Shown: piece by piece, positions 18,374 to 25,894 of the stretch
How positions within the stretch are numbered: the first letter of the stretch is position 1
Layout of the letters: every line of letters starts with the position of its first letter
Assembly: GCA_025359135.1 (NCBI GenBank)
Contig: JANYHJ010000209.1
Coordinates: 1 to 38,528, forward strand
Reading direction: 5' to 3'
DNA from: Gemmatimonadota bacterium
Lineage (GTDB): Bacteria > Gemmatimonadota > Gemmatimonadetes > Gemmatimonadales > Gemmatimonadaceae
DNA length: 38,528 nucleotides
Made by a program: the position numbers and the translations under genes
Notes under the pieces: generated by a model
Databases searched by the model: none
Told to the model about the DNA's origin: nothing
What the model saw: the letters and a program-made list of their open reading frames with translations, nothing else

Positions 18374-21300
18374 ATGATCGTTCGCCGACTGCTGTCCTGC
18401 CTGCTCGTCCTCGTCGCGGTCGGGTTCGCCCGCCCCCTCGCCGCCCAACAGGTCGACGTGGTCCGCGGACGCATCACGTCCCCCGAGAATCAGCCGGTCG
18501 AGGGAGCGCAGATCACCGTCACCACGATCTCCGGTTCGGTGAGTCGCGTGGCGCGCACCGACGAGAAGGGACGCTACATGATCACGGTGCCCGGCGGCGA
18601 CGGCGACTACATGGTGCAGGTGGCCGCGATCGGCTTTCTCGCCAAGCGATTCGAGATCAAGCGCGTGGCCGACGAGGACATCCTTGTCGCGGACGCCAGG
18701 CTCAATCGCAACATCGCCGAGCTCGACGCCGTGCGCATCAACGCGCCGCGCGAGCGCGCCACGCGCAACGACAACAGCGCCGACATCGGTGGCGGTGACA
18801 AGCGCGTCGATCCGGGCCAGCTCACGGCCGACCAGATGGGCGACCTCGCGGCCATGGCCGCGTCCACCCCCGGCACGCTTCTCGTGCCCGGTGCCGACGG
18901 CGATCCCTCGGGCTTTTCCGTGCTCGGACTGGGCGCCGACCAGAACAGCACCACGCTCAACGGCCAGAACTTCGGCGCGAGCAACCTGCCGCGCGACGCA
19001 CAGGTGAGCGGCGCACTCTCCACGTCGCCATACGACGTGTCGCGCGGCGGGTTCAGCGGCGGCAACTTCAACGTCCGCCCGCGCTCCGGCGCCAACTTCG
19101 TGCAGCGCGGCTCGAGCCTCGTGCTCGACGCCCCTACGCTGCAGTGGACCGATGCCGCCGCGCGCGCGCTCGGGCAGGAGTACTCCAACATCTCCCTCGG
19201 CGGCAATGCGTCGGGGCCGATCCAGTACAACCAGTCGTTCTACAACGTCGCGTGGCAGCTCGGCCGGCGCTCGAACAGCCTCAAGACGCTGCTCAACACC
19301 GACCCGATCGGCTTGCAGACCGCGGGCATCGCGTCGGATTCCGTCACGCGGCTGCTCGGCCTCCTCGGTGGGCTCAACGTCCCCACGCTGCCGGGGCGCA
19401 CCATCACCGACCGGTTGAGTGATCAGGGCTCGCTCTTCGGCACCTTCGACATCGCGCCGCCGGGCTCGCGTTCGGGCTCGGCCTTCAACCTCACGCTCAA
19501 CGGGTCGTGGAACCGGCAGGACCCGCTCTCCAACCTCACGACGGAGCTGCCCGCGCACTCGGGATCGCGCACCGACTGGAATGCGGGGGCGCAGTTTCGC
19601 CACTCGGGCTACTTCTGGTTCGGCATGCTGAGCGAATCGACGCTCGGCTTCAACGCCTCGCACTCTGGTGCGCAGCCGTTCTTCGACCTGCCCAGCGGGT
19701 TGGTGCGCGTGCAGTCGGTGTTCCCGGACGGATCGGAAGGGCTCAAGACGATCCAGTTCGGCGGCAGCACCTTCAACCAGCAGAATGCGAGCCAGTCGCT
19801 GGCGTTCACCAACCAGCTCTCCTGGTTCAGCGAGAACAGCAAGCACCGCGTGCGACTCACGACCGAACTCCGGCGGGATGCGTTCTCGCTCTTCCAGCGC
19901 AACAACCAGTACGGGTCGTTCTACTACAACTCGCTCGCCGACTTGGGAGCCGGCTTGCCGTCGCTCTTCAGCCGCCAGCTGCAGCCGCGCGAGCGCGATG
20001 GCAGTCAGCTCGTGGGCGGCATCGCCCTCGGCGACTCCTGGCGCGTGAGCCCCGCGTTTCAACTGCAGTACGGGCTGCGCTTCGACGCCAACCACTTCAA
20101 CCTCGGTCCGCCGGTCAACTCGCAGGTCGGGTCGCTGTTCGGCGTCACCAATGCGGCCGTGCCGAACCGCATCTATGCGAGTCCGCGCGTCGGCTTCTCG
20201 TGGACGTACGGCGAGGCGCCGCAGATCGCGGGCTTCGACGGCGCGTTCCGCGGGCCCCGCGCCGTGGTGCGTGGTGGCATCGGCGTCTTCCAGGGTCAGC
20301 CCGGGACGACGGCGCTCACCGGCGCGTTCGACAATACGGGGCTGCCGAGCGGCGTGCAGCAGGTGAACTGCGTCGGGCCCGCTGCGCCCCTTTCCAACTG
20401 GTCGCAGTGGCAGGTCGATCCGTCCACGGTTCCCTCCGCCTGCGCCGGTGGCAGCCCCGGCTTCTCGAGCACGGCGCCCAACGTCTTCTTCTATTCGCCC
20501 GACTTCGTGTCGCCTCGCTCCGTGCGCGCCAACCTGCAGTGGAGCGGGCCGATCCTCGGCAACCGGCTCTCGGCGACGTTCGACGTGACCTGGTCGCGCA
20601 ATCTCAACCAGTCGGGAGCGCAGGACCTCAACTTCCTCGACACGCCGCGCTTCGCGTTGGCAGGGGAAGGGAATCGCCCAGTGTACGTCGTGCCCGGGGC
20701 CATCGACACACTGAGCGGCGCCATCTCCGCGCTCGGCGGGCGGGTCTCGCCGCTGTTCAACCGTGTGACCGACTTCCGCTCCGACCTCACCTCGGAGAGT
20801 CGTCAGCTCCGCGCCTCGATCAGCCCGACGGCCTTCAACACCAGCTACGGCTGGAGCCTGAGCTACGTGTACGGTGAAGTGCGCGAGCAGACGCGCGGCT
20901 TCGGTGGCACCACGGCCGGCGACCCGAACGTGGTGGAGTGGACGCGCGGTGGTTTCGACATTCGCCACCAGATCCAGTACTCGCTGTTCGCGAACCTCTG
21001 GGACGCGGTGCGGCTGAGCTGGAGCGGGACGTTCCGGTCGCCGCAACCCTTCACGCCGCTCGTCGCCGGCGACGTCAACGGCGATGGCTACTCGAACGAT
21101 CGCGCTTTCGTCGCCAATCCGGCGAACACCGCGGATCCTGCGCTGGCGAGCGCCATGCAGTCGCTGCTCGCGAGCTCGCCGGATTACGTGCGCGAGTGCC
21201 TGCAGCGACAGTTCGGCACCGTGGCCGCGCGCAACAGCTGCGACGGGCCGTGGACCTCGCAGGCGACGCTCTCGATTTCGTTCAATCCGGTCAAGCTGCG

Positions 21301-22102
21301 GCTGCCGCAGCGCGCCCAGCTCTCGTTCCTCGTCAACAACCCGCTCGGCGCGCTCGATCTCGCCCTGCACGGCGAGAAGGGGATCCACGGCTGGGGCCAG
21401 CAGGCGTTCCCCGACCAGAACCTGCTCTACGTGCGCGGCTTCAATCCGGCCACGCAGGGGTACAAGTACGAAGTGAACCAGCGCTTCGGCTCGGCCAACC
21501 CGCTGTTCTCGCAGTTCCGCACGCCGGTGACCGTGACGGCACTCGTGCGCTTCGACGTTGGTCCCACGCGCGAGGAGCAGTCGCTCAACCAGCAGCTCAT
21601 CCTCGGCCGGCGTACGGAGGGCACGCGCATGGGCGAAGGGATGCTGCGCGCCATCTATGGCAACGGCGGTCTCGTCAATCCGATGGCCACGATGCTTCGC
21701 CAGGTCGACACGCTGCAGCTCACCGTCGAGCAGGCCGACAGCCTCGCGACGATGAACCGCCGCTACGTGATCAAGCTCGACTCGCTCTGGAGCCCCGTGG
21801 CCAAGGCACTCGCCGCGCTGCCGATCGACTACGACGAGTCGGCCGCGTACCGGAGTTACCGGCACGCCCGCGAAGCGACGGTCGACTATCTCGCGGCACT
21901 CGTGCCAACGCTCAACACCCTCATCACCGACGTGCAGCGGCGGAAGCTGCCGCCGCTGGTCGCGAGCCACCTCGACACGCGCTATCTCACCGCCATCCGC
22001 TCCGGCACCGCCGGCGGTTCAGGCGGCGCCACCTTCGGCGCGGCCCCGAACTTCGGTGGCGGTGGCGGCGGTGGTGGCGGTCAGCAGATCATTGTCCGGT
22101 AG
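18374..22102 (+). CDS. TonB-dependent receptor with carboxypeptidase-regulatory-like N-domain and an unusual C-terminal extension
   Basis: A protein of 1242 residues. ATG 18374 puts a clean signal peptide at the N-terminus (MIVRRLLSCLLVLVAVGFA, cut near AAQQ); the frame is open further upstream. Residues 28-110 are a CarboxypepD_reg-like beta-sandwich ('VVRGRITSPENQPVEGAQITV'), then a plug region ('NSTTLNGQNFGASNLPRDAQ') and a long beta-barrel with alternating aromatic strands to about 1055 ('ALVRFDVGPT'). Such receptors import large or scarce substrates through the outer membrane using TonB energy. Normally the barrel's last strand is the C-terminus; here about 180 more residues follow. They include an LTVEQADSLATMNRRYVIKL helix pair and end in a Gly run plus QQIIVR. 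The gene is probably cotranscribed with the next one. The substrate is unknown. Confidence 0.88.
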   Translation: MIVRRLLSCLLVLVAVGFARPLAAQQVDVVRGRITSPENQPVEGAQITVTTISGSVSRVARTDEKGRYMITVPGGDGDYMVQVAAIGFLAKRFEIKRVADEDILVADARLNRNIAELDAVRINAPRERATRNDNSADIGGGDKRVDPGQLTADQMGDLAAMAASTPGTLLVPGADGDPSGFSVLGLGADQNSTTLNGQNFGASNLPRDAQVSGALSTSPYDVSRGGFSGGNFNVRPRSGANFVQRGSSLVLDAPTLQWTDAAARALGQEYSNISLGGNASGPIQYNQSFYNVAWQLGRRSNSLKTLLNTDPIGLQTAGIASDSVTRLLGLLGGLNVPTLPGRTITDRLSDQGSLFGTFDIAPPGSRSGSAFNLTLNGSWNRQDPLSNLTTELPAHSGSRTDWNAGAQFRHSGYFWFGMLSESTLGFNASHSGAQPFFDLPSGLVRVQSVFPDGSEGLKTIQFGGSTFNQQNASQSLAFTNQLSWFSENSKHRVRLTTELRRDAFSLFQRNNQYGSFYYNSLADLGAGLPSLFSRQLQPRERDGSQLVGGIALGDSWRVSPAFQLQYGLRFDANHFNLGPPVNSQVGSLFGVTNAAVPNRIYASPRVGFSWTYGEAPQIAGFDGAFRGPRAVVRGGIGVFQGQPGTTALTGAFDNTGLPSGVQQVNCVGPAAPLSNWSQWQVDPSTVPSACAGGSPGFSSTAPNVFFYSPDFVSPRSVRANLQWSGPILGNRLSATFDVTWSRNLNQSGAQDLNFLDTPRFALAGEGNRPVYVVPGAIDTLSGAISALGGRVSPLFNRVTDFRSDLTSESRQLRASISPTAFNTSYGWSLSYVYGEVREQTRGFGGTTAGDPNVVEWTRGGFDIRHQIQYSLFANLWDAVRLSWSGTFRSPQPFTPLVAGDVNGDGYSNDRAFVANPANTADPALASAMQSLLASSPDYVRECLQRQFGTVAARNSCDGPWTSQATLSISFNPVKLRLPQRAQLSFLVNNPLGALDLALHGEKGIHGWGQQAFPDQNLLYVRGFNPATQGYKYEVNQRFGSANPLFSQFRTPVTVTALVRFDVGPTREEQSLNQQLILGRRTEGTRMGEGMLRAIYGNGGLVNPMATMLRQVDTLQLTVEQADSLATMNRRYVIKLDSLWSPVAKALAALPIDYDESAAYRSYRHAREATVDYLAALVPTLNTLITDVQRRKLPPLVASHLDTRYLTAIRSGTAGGSGGATFGAAPNFGGGGGGGGGQQIIVR

Positions 22103-22147
22103 CGCATGCCGCGTCGCCGTGCCGTTCTTCCCCTTGCCCGAGTCGCC

Positions 22148-23548
22148 ATGCCGTCCATCTCGCGTCTGACCGGAGCTACCCTCGCGCTGTTGGTGCCCTT
22201 CGGGTCATTGCTTGCGCAGGGCGGGCCCACGCCGAAGCTCCCACCTGTCCGCGCACTCAAGCCCGTTGAACGCACGGCCAGCGAGTCGTTCACGGCCGTG
22301 TCGACGGCGCGCGCGCTCCCCGGCGGTCGCGTGATCGTGAACGATGTCGCGGGGCGCCGGCTGCTGCTCTTCGATTCGACGCTCTCGAATCCCGTCGTGA
22401 TCGCCGATACGACGAGCGCCACGGCCAACGCCTATGCCTCGCGCATGGCGGGCTTGCTCGCGTGGCGCGGCGATTCGTCGCTCTTCGTCGATCCACAATC
22501 GCTCTCGATGCTCGTGCTCGACGGACAGGGCAAGGTCGCGCGGGTCATGTCCGTGCCGCGTCCCGATGATGCGATGTCGCTTATCGGCGGTCCGAACGGC
22601 ACCCCCGGGCTCGACGCGCAGGGGCGCCTCGTCTACCGGGCGCAGATGAACTTCCGCGCGTTCGGCCAGGTCCGCAGCGCCGTCGCCGCCGGTGGTGCGG
22701 GCGGCAGGGCCAACCCGCAGCCGCAAATCCCCGCCTTCCCCGATTCGCTCCCCCTCGTGCGCCTCACCCTGGCGACGCGCAAGCTCGACACCGTGGCGTA
22801 CGTCCGGGTGCAGAAGGTGAACATGAGCATGACGCGCGACGACAACGGGCGCGTCTCCATGACCTCGACCATCAACCCGATGCAGGTCGTCGACGATTGG
22901 GCCATCCTCCCGGACGGACGCATCGCGATCGTCCGCGGTCGTGACTACCACGTCGATTGGGTGGACGGCGACGGCAAGGTCGAATCGCAGCCCAAGCTGC
23001 CCTTCGCGTGGCGTCACATGGATGATTCGATGAAGGTCGCCTTCATCGACTCGACCAAGGCGGCCATGGAAAAGGTGCGCGAGCGTCAGATGGCCGCGAT
23101 GAAGGCCGGCGGCAACCCCGCGGCTGTGGTGCCCGAGGGGCCGGGCGGTGGCGGTGGCGGCGCGCCGATGATCGTGATGCGCATGGATGGCGGAGGTCCG
23201 CCACCGGGCGGACCGGGAGGCGGTGGTGATGGTCCGCGTCCCTCGGGTGCCACGCAGAACATCTCCATGCCGCCCCTCAACTTCGTCGAGCCTTCGGCGC
23301 TTCCCGACTATGCGCCGCCGTTCTCTGCCGGCGCGACCCGCGCCGACGCCGAGGGCAATCTCTGGATTCGCACCTCTGTGGTGATCAACGGCGGCTCCGT
23401 CTACGACGTCGTCAGTCCGAAGGGTGAACTCATCGATCGCGTGCAGGTGCCCGCAGGACGCGTCATCGCCGGCTTCGGCGCGGGCGGCGTGGTCTACATG
23501 GGCGTGCGGAAGGACGGGGTGGCCAAGCTGGAGCAGGCCCGGCGGTAG
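22148..23548 (+). CDS. Secreted propeller-like protein with a Gly/Pro-rich loop, function unknown
   Basis: A protein of about 466 residues. ATG 22148 gives a compact signal peptide (MPSISRLTGATLALLVPFGSLLAQ); an in-frame ATG at 22106, only 4 bases after the receptor stop, would add 14 residues. The body repeats a pattern like 'ARALPGGRVIVNDVAGRRLLLFD', 'VVDDWAILPDGRIAIVRGRDYHVDWVDGDGKV' and 'TRADAEGNLWIRTSV', which suggests six-bladed (NHL/TolB-like) beta-propeller blades. A stretch at about 325-375 is almost pure Gly/Pro with MIVMRMDGGG inside it. No catalytic motif is visible. Its position directly after a TonB-dependent receptor suggests a periplasmic or surface partner. The propeller assignment is by eye only. 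Confidence 0.55.
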   Translation: MPSISRLTGATLALLVPFGSLLAQGGPTPKLPPVRALKPVERTASESFTAVSTARALPGGRVIVNDVAGRRLLLFDSTLSNPVVIADTTSATANAYASRMAGLLAWRGDSSLFVDPQSLSMLVLDGQGKVARVMSVPRPDDAMSLIGGPNGTPGLDAQGRLVYRAQMNFRAFGQVRSAVAAGGAGGRANPQPQIPAFPDSLPLVRLTLATRKLDTVAYVRVQKVNMSMTRDDNGRVSMTSTINPMQVVDDWAILPDGRIAIVRGRDYHVDWVDGDGKVESQPKLPFAWRHMDDSMKVAFIDSTKAAMEKVRERQMAAMKAGGNPAAVVPEGPGGGGGGAPMIVMRMDGGGPPPGGPGGGGDGPRPSGATQNISMPPLNFVEPSALPDYAPPFSAGATRADAEGNLWIRTSVVINGGSVYDVVSPKGELIDRVQVPAGRVIAGFGAGGVVYMGVRKDGVAKLEQARR

Positions 23549-23572
23549 CGAACCGCTTCAGGACACGCTGAA

Positions 23573-23612
23573 CGCCGCCGTGATTCACCGATGCTGGTGA
23601 GTCGCGGCGGCG
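23573..23612. terminator. Hairpin between convergent genes, possible bidirectional terminator
   Basis: CGCCGCCG (23573-23580) pairs with CGGCGGCG (23605-23612). A second helix, TTCACC with GGTGAG (one G-U), continues the stem above a small internal loop, leaving a 6-base loop. It lies between the stop of the propeller-like gene and the convergent hsp20 stop. There is no T-run on either side, so its action as an intrinsic terminator is uncertain. Confidence 0.45.
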
Positions 23613-23635
23613 CTCTGCGTTCGCGCCCTCTACGG

Positions 23636-24076
23636 CTAGGCGGGCGTCGGAGCTGACTGGACCGTGATGGTGCGCGGCTGCGCTGCGGCCGGCTTGGGGA
23701 TCCGCACCGTCAGCACACCGTTGGCGAACGACGCCTCGATCCGTGACGTGTCCACCCCCTGCGGAAGCTGGAAGCGGCGACGGAACGTGCCAAATGCGCG
23801 CTCGCGTATCGGAGCGCGGCCAGACGTTGGCACCGCTTCGGCGCGCGTGCGCGTGCCAGAGATCGTCAGCACCTGCTGCATCGCTTGCACCTCCACCTCC
23901 GACGGGGCGAGGCCCGGCAGGTCGGCCTCCACCAGCAACGCCTCGGCGGTTTCCCGCACGTCGACCGCAGGCGTCCAGCCTTGAGCGGCGGTCGGGCTGA
24001 TCACGTCGTCGAAGATGCGATCGAGGTCACGACCCAGGCCGAATGCCGGGCGTGAGAGCATGGAACGATAGGTCAT
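23636..24076 (-). CDS. Small heat-shock protein, Hsp20/alpha-crystallin family
   Basis: A protein of 146 residues. Two ATGs are adjacent (24079 and 24076); the second is preferred because the strong AAGGAG then lies 5 bases upstream. The N-terminal part (about 30 residues) carries 'LGRDLDRIFDDV', common in bacterial Hsp20. It is followed by the alpha-crystallin domain from 'TPAVDVRETAEALLVEADLPG' to 'IEASFANGVLTVRIPKP', whose A-x-x-x-N-G-V-L-T-V-x-I-P-K motif is diagnostic. A short Pro/Ala tail ends the chain; the I-x-I tail motif of many family members is not clear. It is an ATP-independent holdase that binds unfolding proteins in the cytoplasm. Its leader can form a structure covering the ribosome site, and it is divergent from the histidine kinase at 24320. 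Confidence 0.94.
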   Translation of the reverse strand: MTYRSMLSRPAFGLGRDLDRIFDDVISPTAAQGWTPAVDVRETAEALLVEADLPGLAPSEVEVQAMQQVLTISGTRTRAEAVPTSGRAPIRERAFGTFRRRFQLPQGVDTSRIEASFANGVLTVRIPKPAAAQPRTITVQSAPTPA

Positions 24077-24081
24077 CATGT

Positions 24082-24131
24082 CTCCTTCAGCGTCATGGCT
24101 GATCGTGTAGGGTTGACGGTCGCACAAGGAG
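24082..24131 (-). promoter_or_regulatory. Candidate RNA thermometer in the hsp20 leader
   Basis: On the - strand, CTCCTT (24131 to 24126) is exactly complementary to the Shine-Dalgarno AAGGAG (24087 to 24082). An inner helix CGTCA (24118-24114) with TGACG (24095-24091) nests within it, leaving an 18-base apical loop. This would hide the ribosome-binding site of a heat-shock gene at low temperature. It applies only if transcription starts upstream of 24131; the promoter was not resolved. Confidence 0.35.
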
Positions 24132-24155
24132 GCATGGGGAATACCGCGTATTGTT

Positions 24156-24168
24156 GGTCAGGATGACC
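24156..24168. promoter_or_regulatory. Perfect inverted repeat GGTCA-GGA-TGACC, possible operator
   Basis: A 5+5 base palindrome lies in the 243-base divergent gap between hsp20 and the sensor kinase, and a further half-site GGTCAGG occurs at 24178-24184. Its place suggests a regulator site for one or both genes. No known regulator motif was matched. The rest of the gap shows no gene. Confidence 0.22.
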
Positions 24169-24319
24169 GCAATCGGCGGTCAGGTCGGCAGGGTGAGCGC
24201 CAGCATGGCGCGCTACTGCACAACCTTCAAGTACTCGGTCATCTTGTCCGGACCCGAGGCGCTCCCTAACTTTTCGCACAGCGCCGTCTCGCCTTTTCGA
24301 CCGACCCGGGAGCCATGAC

Positions 24320-25894
24320 GTGAGCAGCACTGTGCCCGCGACCTCTGAGCGCGGTGATTCCCTCGGCATCGGCCCGCTGCTGGGCACGGTTGCGCAGGTT
24401 GCGGCTCGGCTCGCGGCCGCATCGCATCCCGAGGATGCCGCGCTCGACGTACTGGACCTCTTGTGTCGTGGCCTCGGAGCTGAGGAGTGTGGCATCTGGC
24501 TCAACACCCCGGCAGGGCTCATCCGCAACTGGGGCGTCGGCGACTTGGTCGTGACCGTCGAGGAAATCGAGATCGTCATGGACGGGAGCACGCCGGAACC
24601 GGCCAGCCTCACCGCCATCGAGCGACTCGTGGCCGCGGAGCAGCGTATCGGTGCGCTCGCCATCCGCCTGGCCCGCCCTTGGACCGACGACGAGCGCGCG
24701 GGCGTGCGCGCGATCGCCAACGTGCTGGCTCCCGTGCTCGTGCATGCACAGCACTCGCACCAGCTCGAAGAGGAGGTCGCCCTCCGCACCACGCAGGTCT
24801 CCGACGAGCGCCGCTTCACCGAAAAGATCATCGACTCGCTCCCGGTCGGCCTCTACGTGATCGACCGTGAGTTCCGCATCCAGGCGTGGAATCGCAAGCG
24901 CGAGACCGGCATGCAGGGCGTCAGCCGCGAGGAGGCCATTGGCCGCACGATCTTCGAGATCCTGCACCGACAGCCGGCCGAGCTACTGCGCCGCGAGTTC
25001 GAGGAAGTCTTCCGTACCGGGCGCATCCAGCAGTTCCAGATGGAGTCGCTCGCCACCGGTGACCTGCGCGTCTATCGCATCACCAAGATCCCGATGCGCC
25101 TCGCCGATGGTCCGGTCACCCACGTCATCACCATCGGCGAGGACGTCACCGACTGGAAGGAGGCCGAGGGCCGCTTCTCGCAGGCCGAAAAGCTCGCTGC
25201 GCTCGGCCAGCTCGCGGCGGGCGTCATGCACGAGATCAACAACCCGCTGGCCACGATTGCGGCCTGCGCCGAATCGCTGCAGCTCAAGCTCGAGGACCTC
25301 GAAGCGCAGGGCATCACACTCAGGGGCGACTACAAGGAGTTGCTCACGATCGTCGACAACGAGGTGCACCGCTGCAAGCGCATCGTCGACGGCCTGCTCG
25401 ACTTCTCGCGCCCCAAGCCGGTCACCAAGGCGCTGGTGCACATCAACCAGGTGGTGGAGAAGACCCTCTTCCTCCTCAAGCATCACGTGCGCTTCAAGAA
25501 GGTGCACGTGCACCAGCACCTCGATCCCGAGCTCGCCACGCTCATCTACGCGAGCGAGGAGCAGCTCGTGCAGACCCTCATGGCGCTGCTGCTCAACGCC
25601 CTCGATGCCCTCGGCGACACCGGTACCATCATCATCCGCACGCGGCCCGGACGCACCGCATCCGAAGCCGTCATCTGCGAAGTGATCGACGACGGGCAGG
25701 GAATCGCGCGCGGCGAACAGGGCAAGATCTTCGAGCCCTTCTACACCACCAAGCCGCCCGGCCGCGGCACGGGCCTCGGCCTCTCGATCTGCTACGGCAT
25801 CGTCTCCGACCATGGCGGCCGCATCGAGGTCGACTCGATCCCCGGCAAGGGCAGCACCTTCCGCGTCATCCTCCCGGGCTCGGAGGGCGTGTGA
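24320..25894 (+). CDS. Soluble PAS-domain sensor histidine kinase, NtrB/ZraS type
   Basis: A protein of 524 residues with start GTG 24320, preceded by GGGAG; an ATG at 24315 stops after two codons. No membrane segment is present, so it senses a cytoplasmic signal. Residues about 15-145 look like a GAF domain, 165-280 a PAS domain ('IIDSLPVGLYVIDREFRIQAWNR') ending 'TIGEDVTDWKEAE'. The HisKA part has H304 in 'GVMHEINNPLA', and the ATPase has N426, DDGQG (457-461), 'FEPFYTTK' and TGLGLS (484-489). All catalytic motifs are intact. It overlaps the next gene by 4 bases (GTGA), so the NtrC-like regulator there is its likely partner. The ligand is unknown. Confidence 0.92.
   Translation: MSSTVPATSERGDSLGIGPLLGTVAQVAARLAAASHPEDAALDVLDLLCRGLGAEECGIWLNTPAGLIRNWGVGDLVVTVEEIEIVMDGSTPEPASLTAIERLVAAEQRIGALAIRLARPWTDDERAGVRAIANVLAPVLVHAQHSHQLEEEVALRTTQVSDERRFTEKIIDSLPVGLYVIDREFRIQAWNRKRETGMQGVSREEAIGRTIFEILHRQPAELLRREFEEVFRTGRIQQFQMESLATGDLRVYRITKIPMRLADGPVTHVITIGEDVTDWKEAEGRFSQAEKLAALGQLAAGVMHEINNPLATIAACAESLQLKLEDLEAQGITLRGDYKELLTIVDNEVHRCKRIVDGLLDFSRPKPVTKALVHINQVVEKTLFLLKHHVRFKKVHVHQHLDPELATLIYASEEQLVQTLMALLLNALDALGDTGTIIIRTRPGRTASEAVICEVIDDGQGIARGEQGKIFEPFYTTKPPGRGTGLGLSICYGIVSDHGGRIEVDSIPGKGSTFRVILPGSEGV

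Noticed and set aside
18329-21970. Open frame of about 1200 codons on the - strand opposite the TonB-dependent receptor
   Set aside because: Composition is typical of an antisense shadow, and the + strand encodes a receptor with signal peptide and barrel.
22060-22085. Run of GGT/GGC codons that looks like a microsatellite
   Set aside because: It encodes the glycine run at the end of the receptor with mixed codons and no exact repeat unit, so slippage is not clearly indicated.
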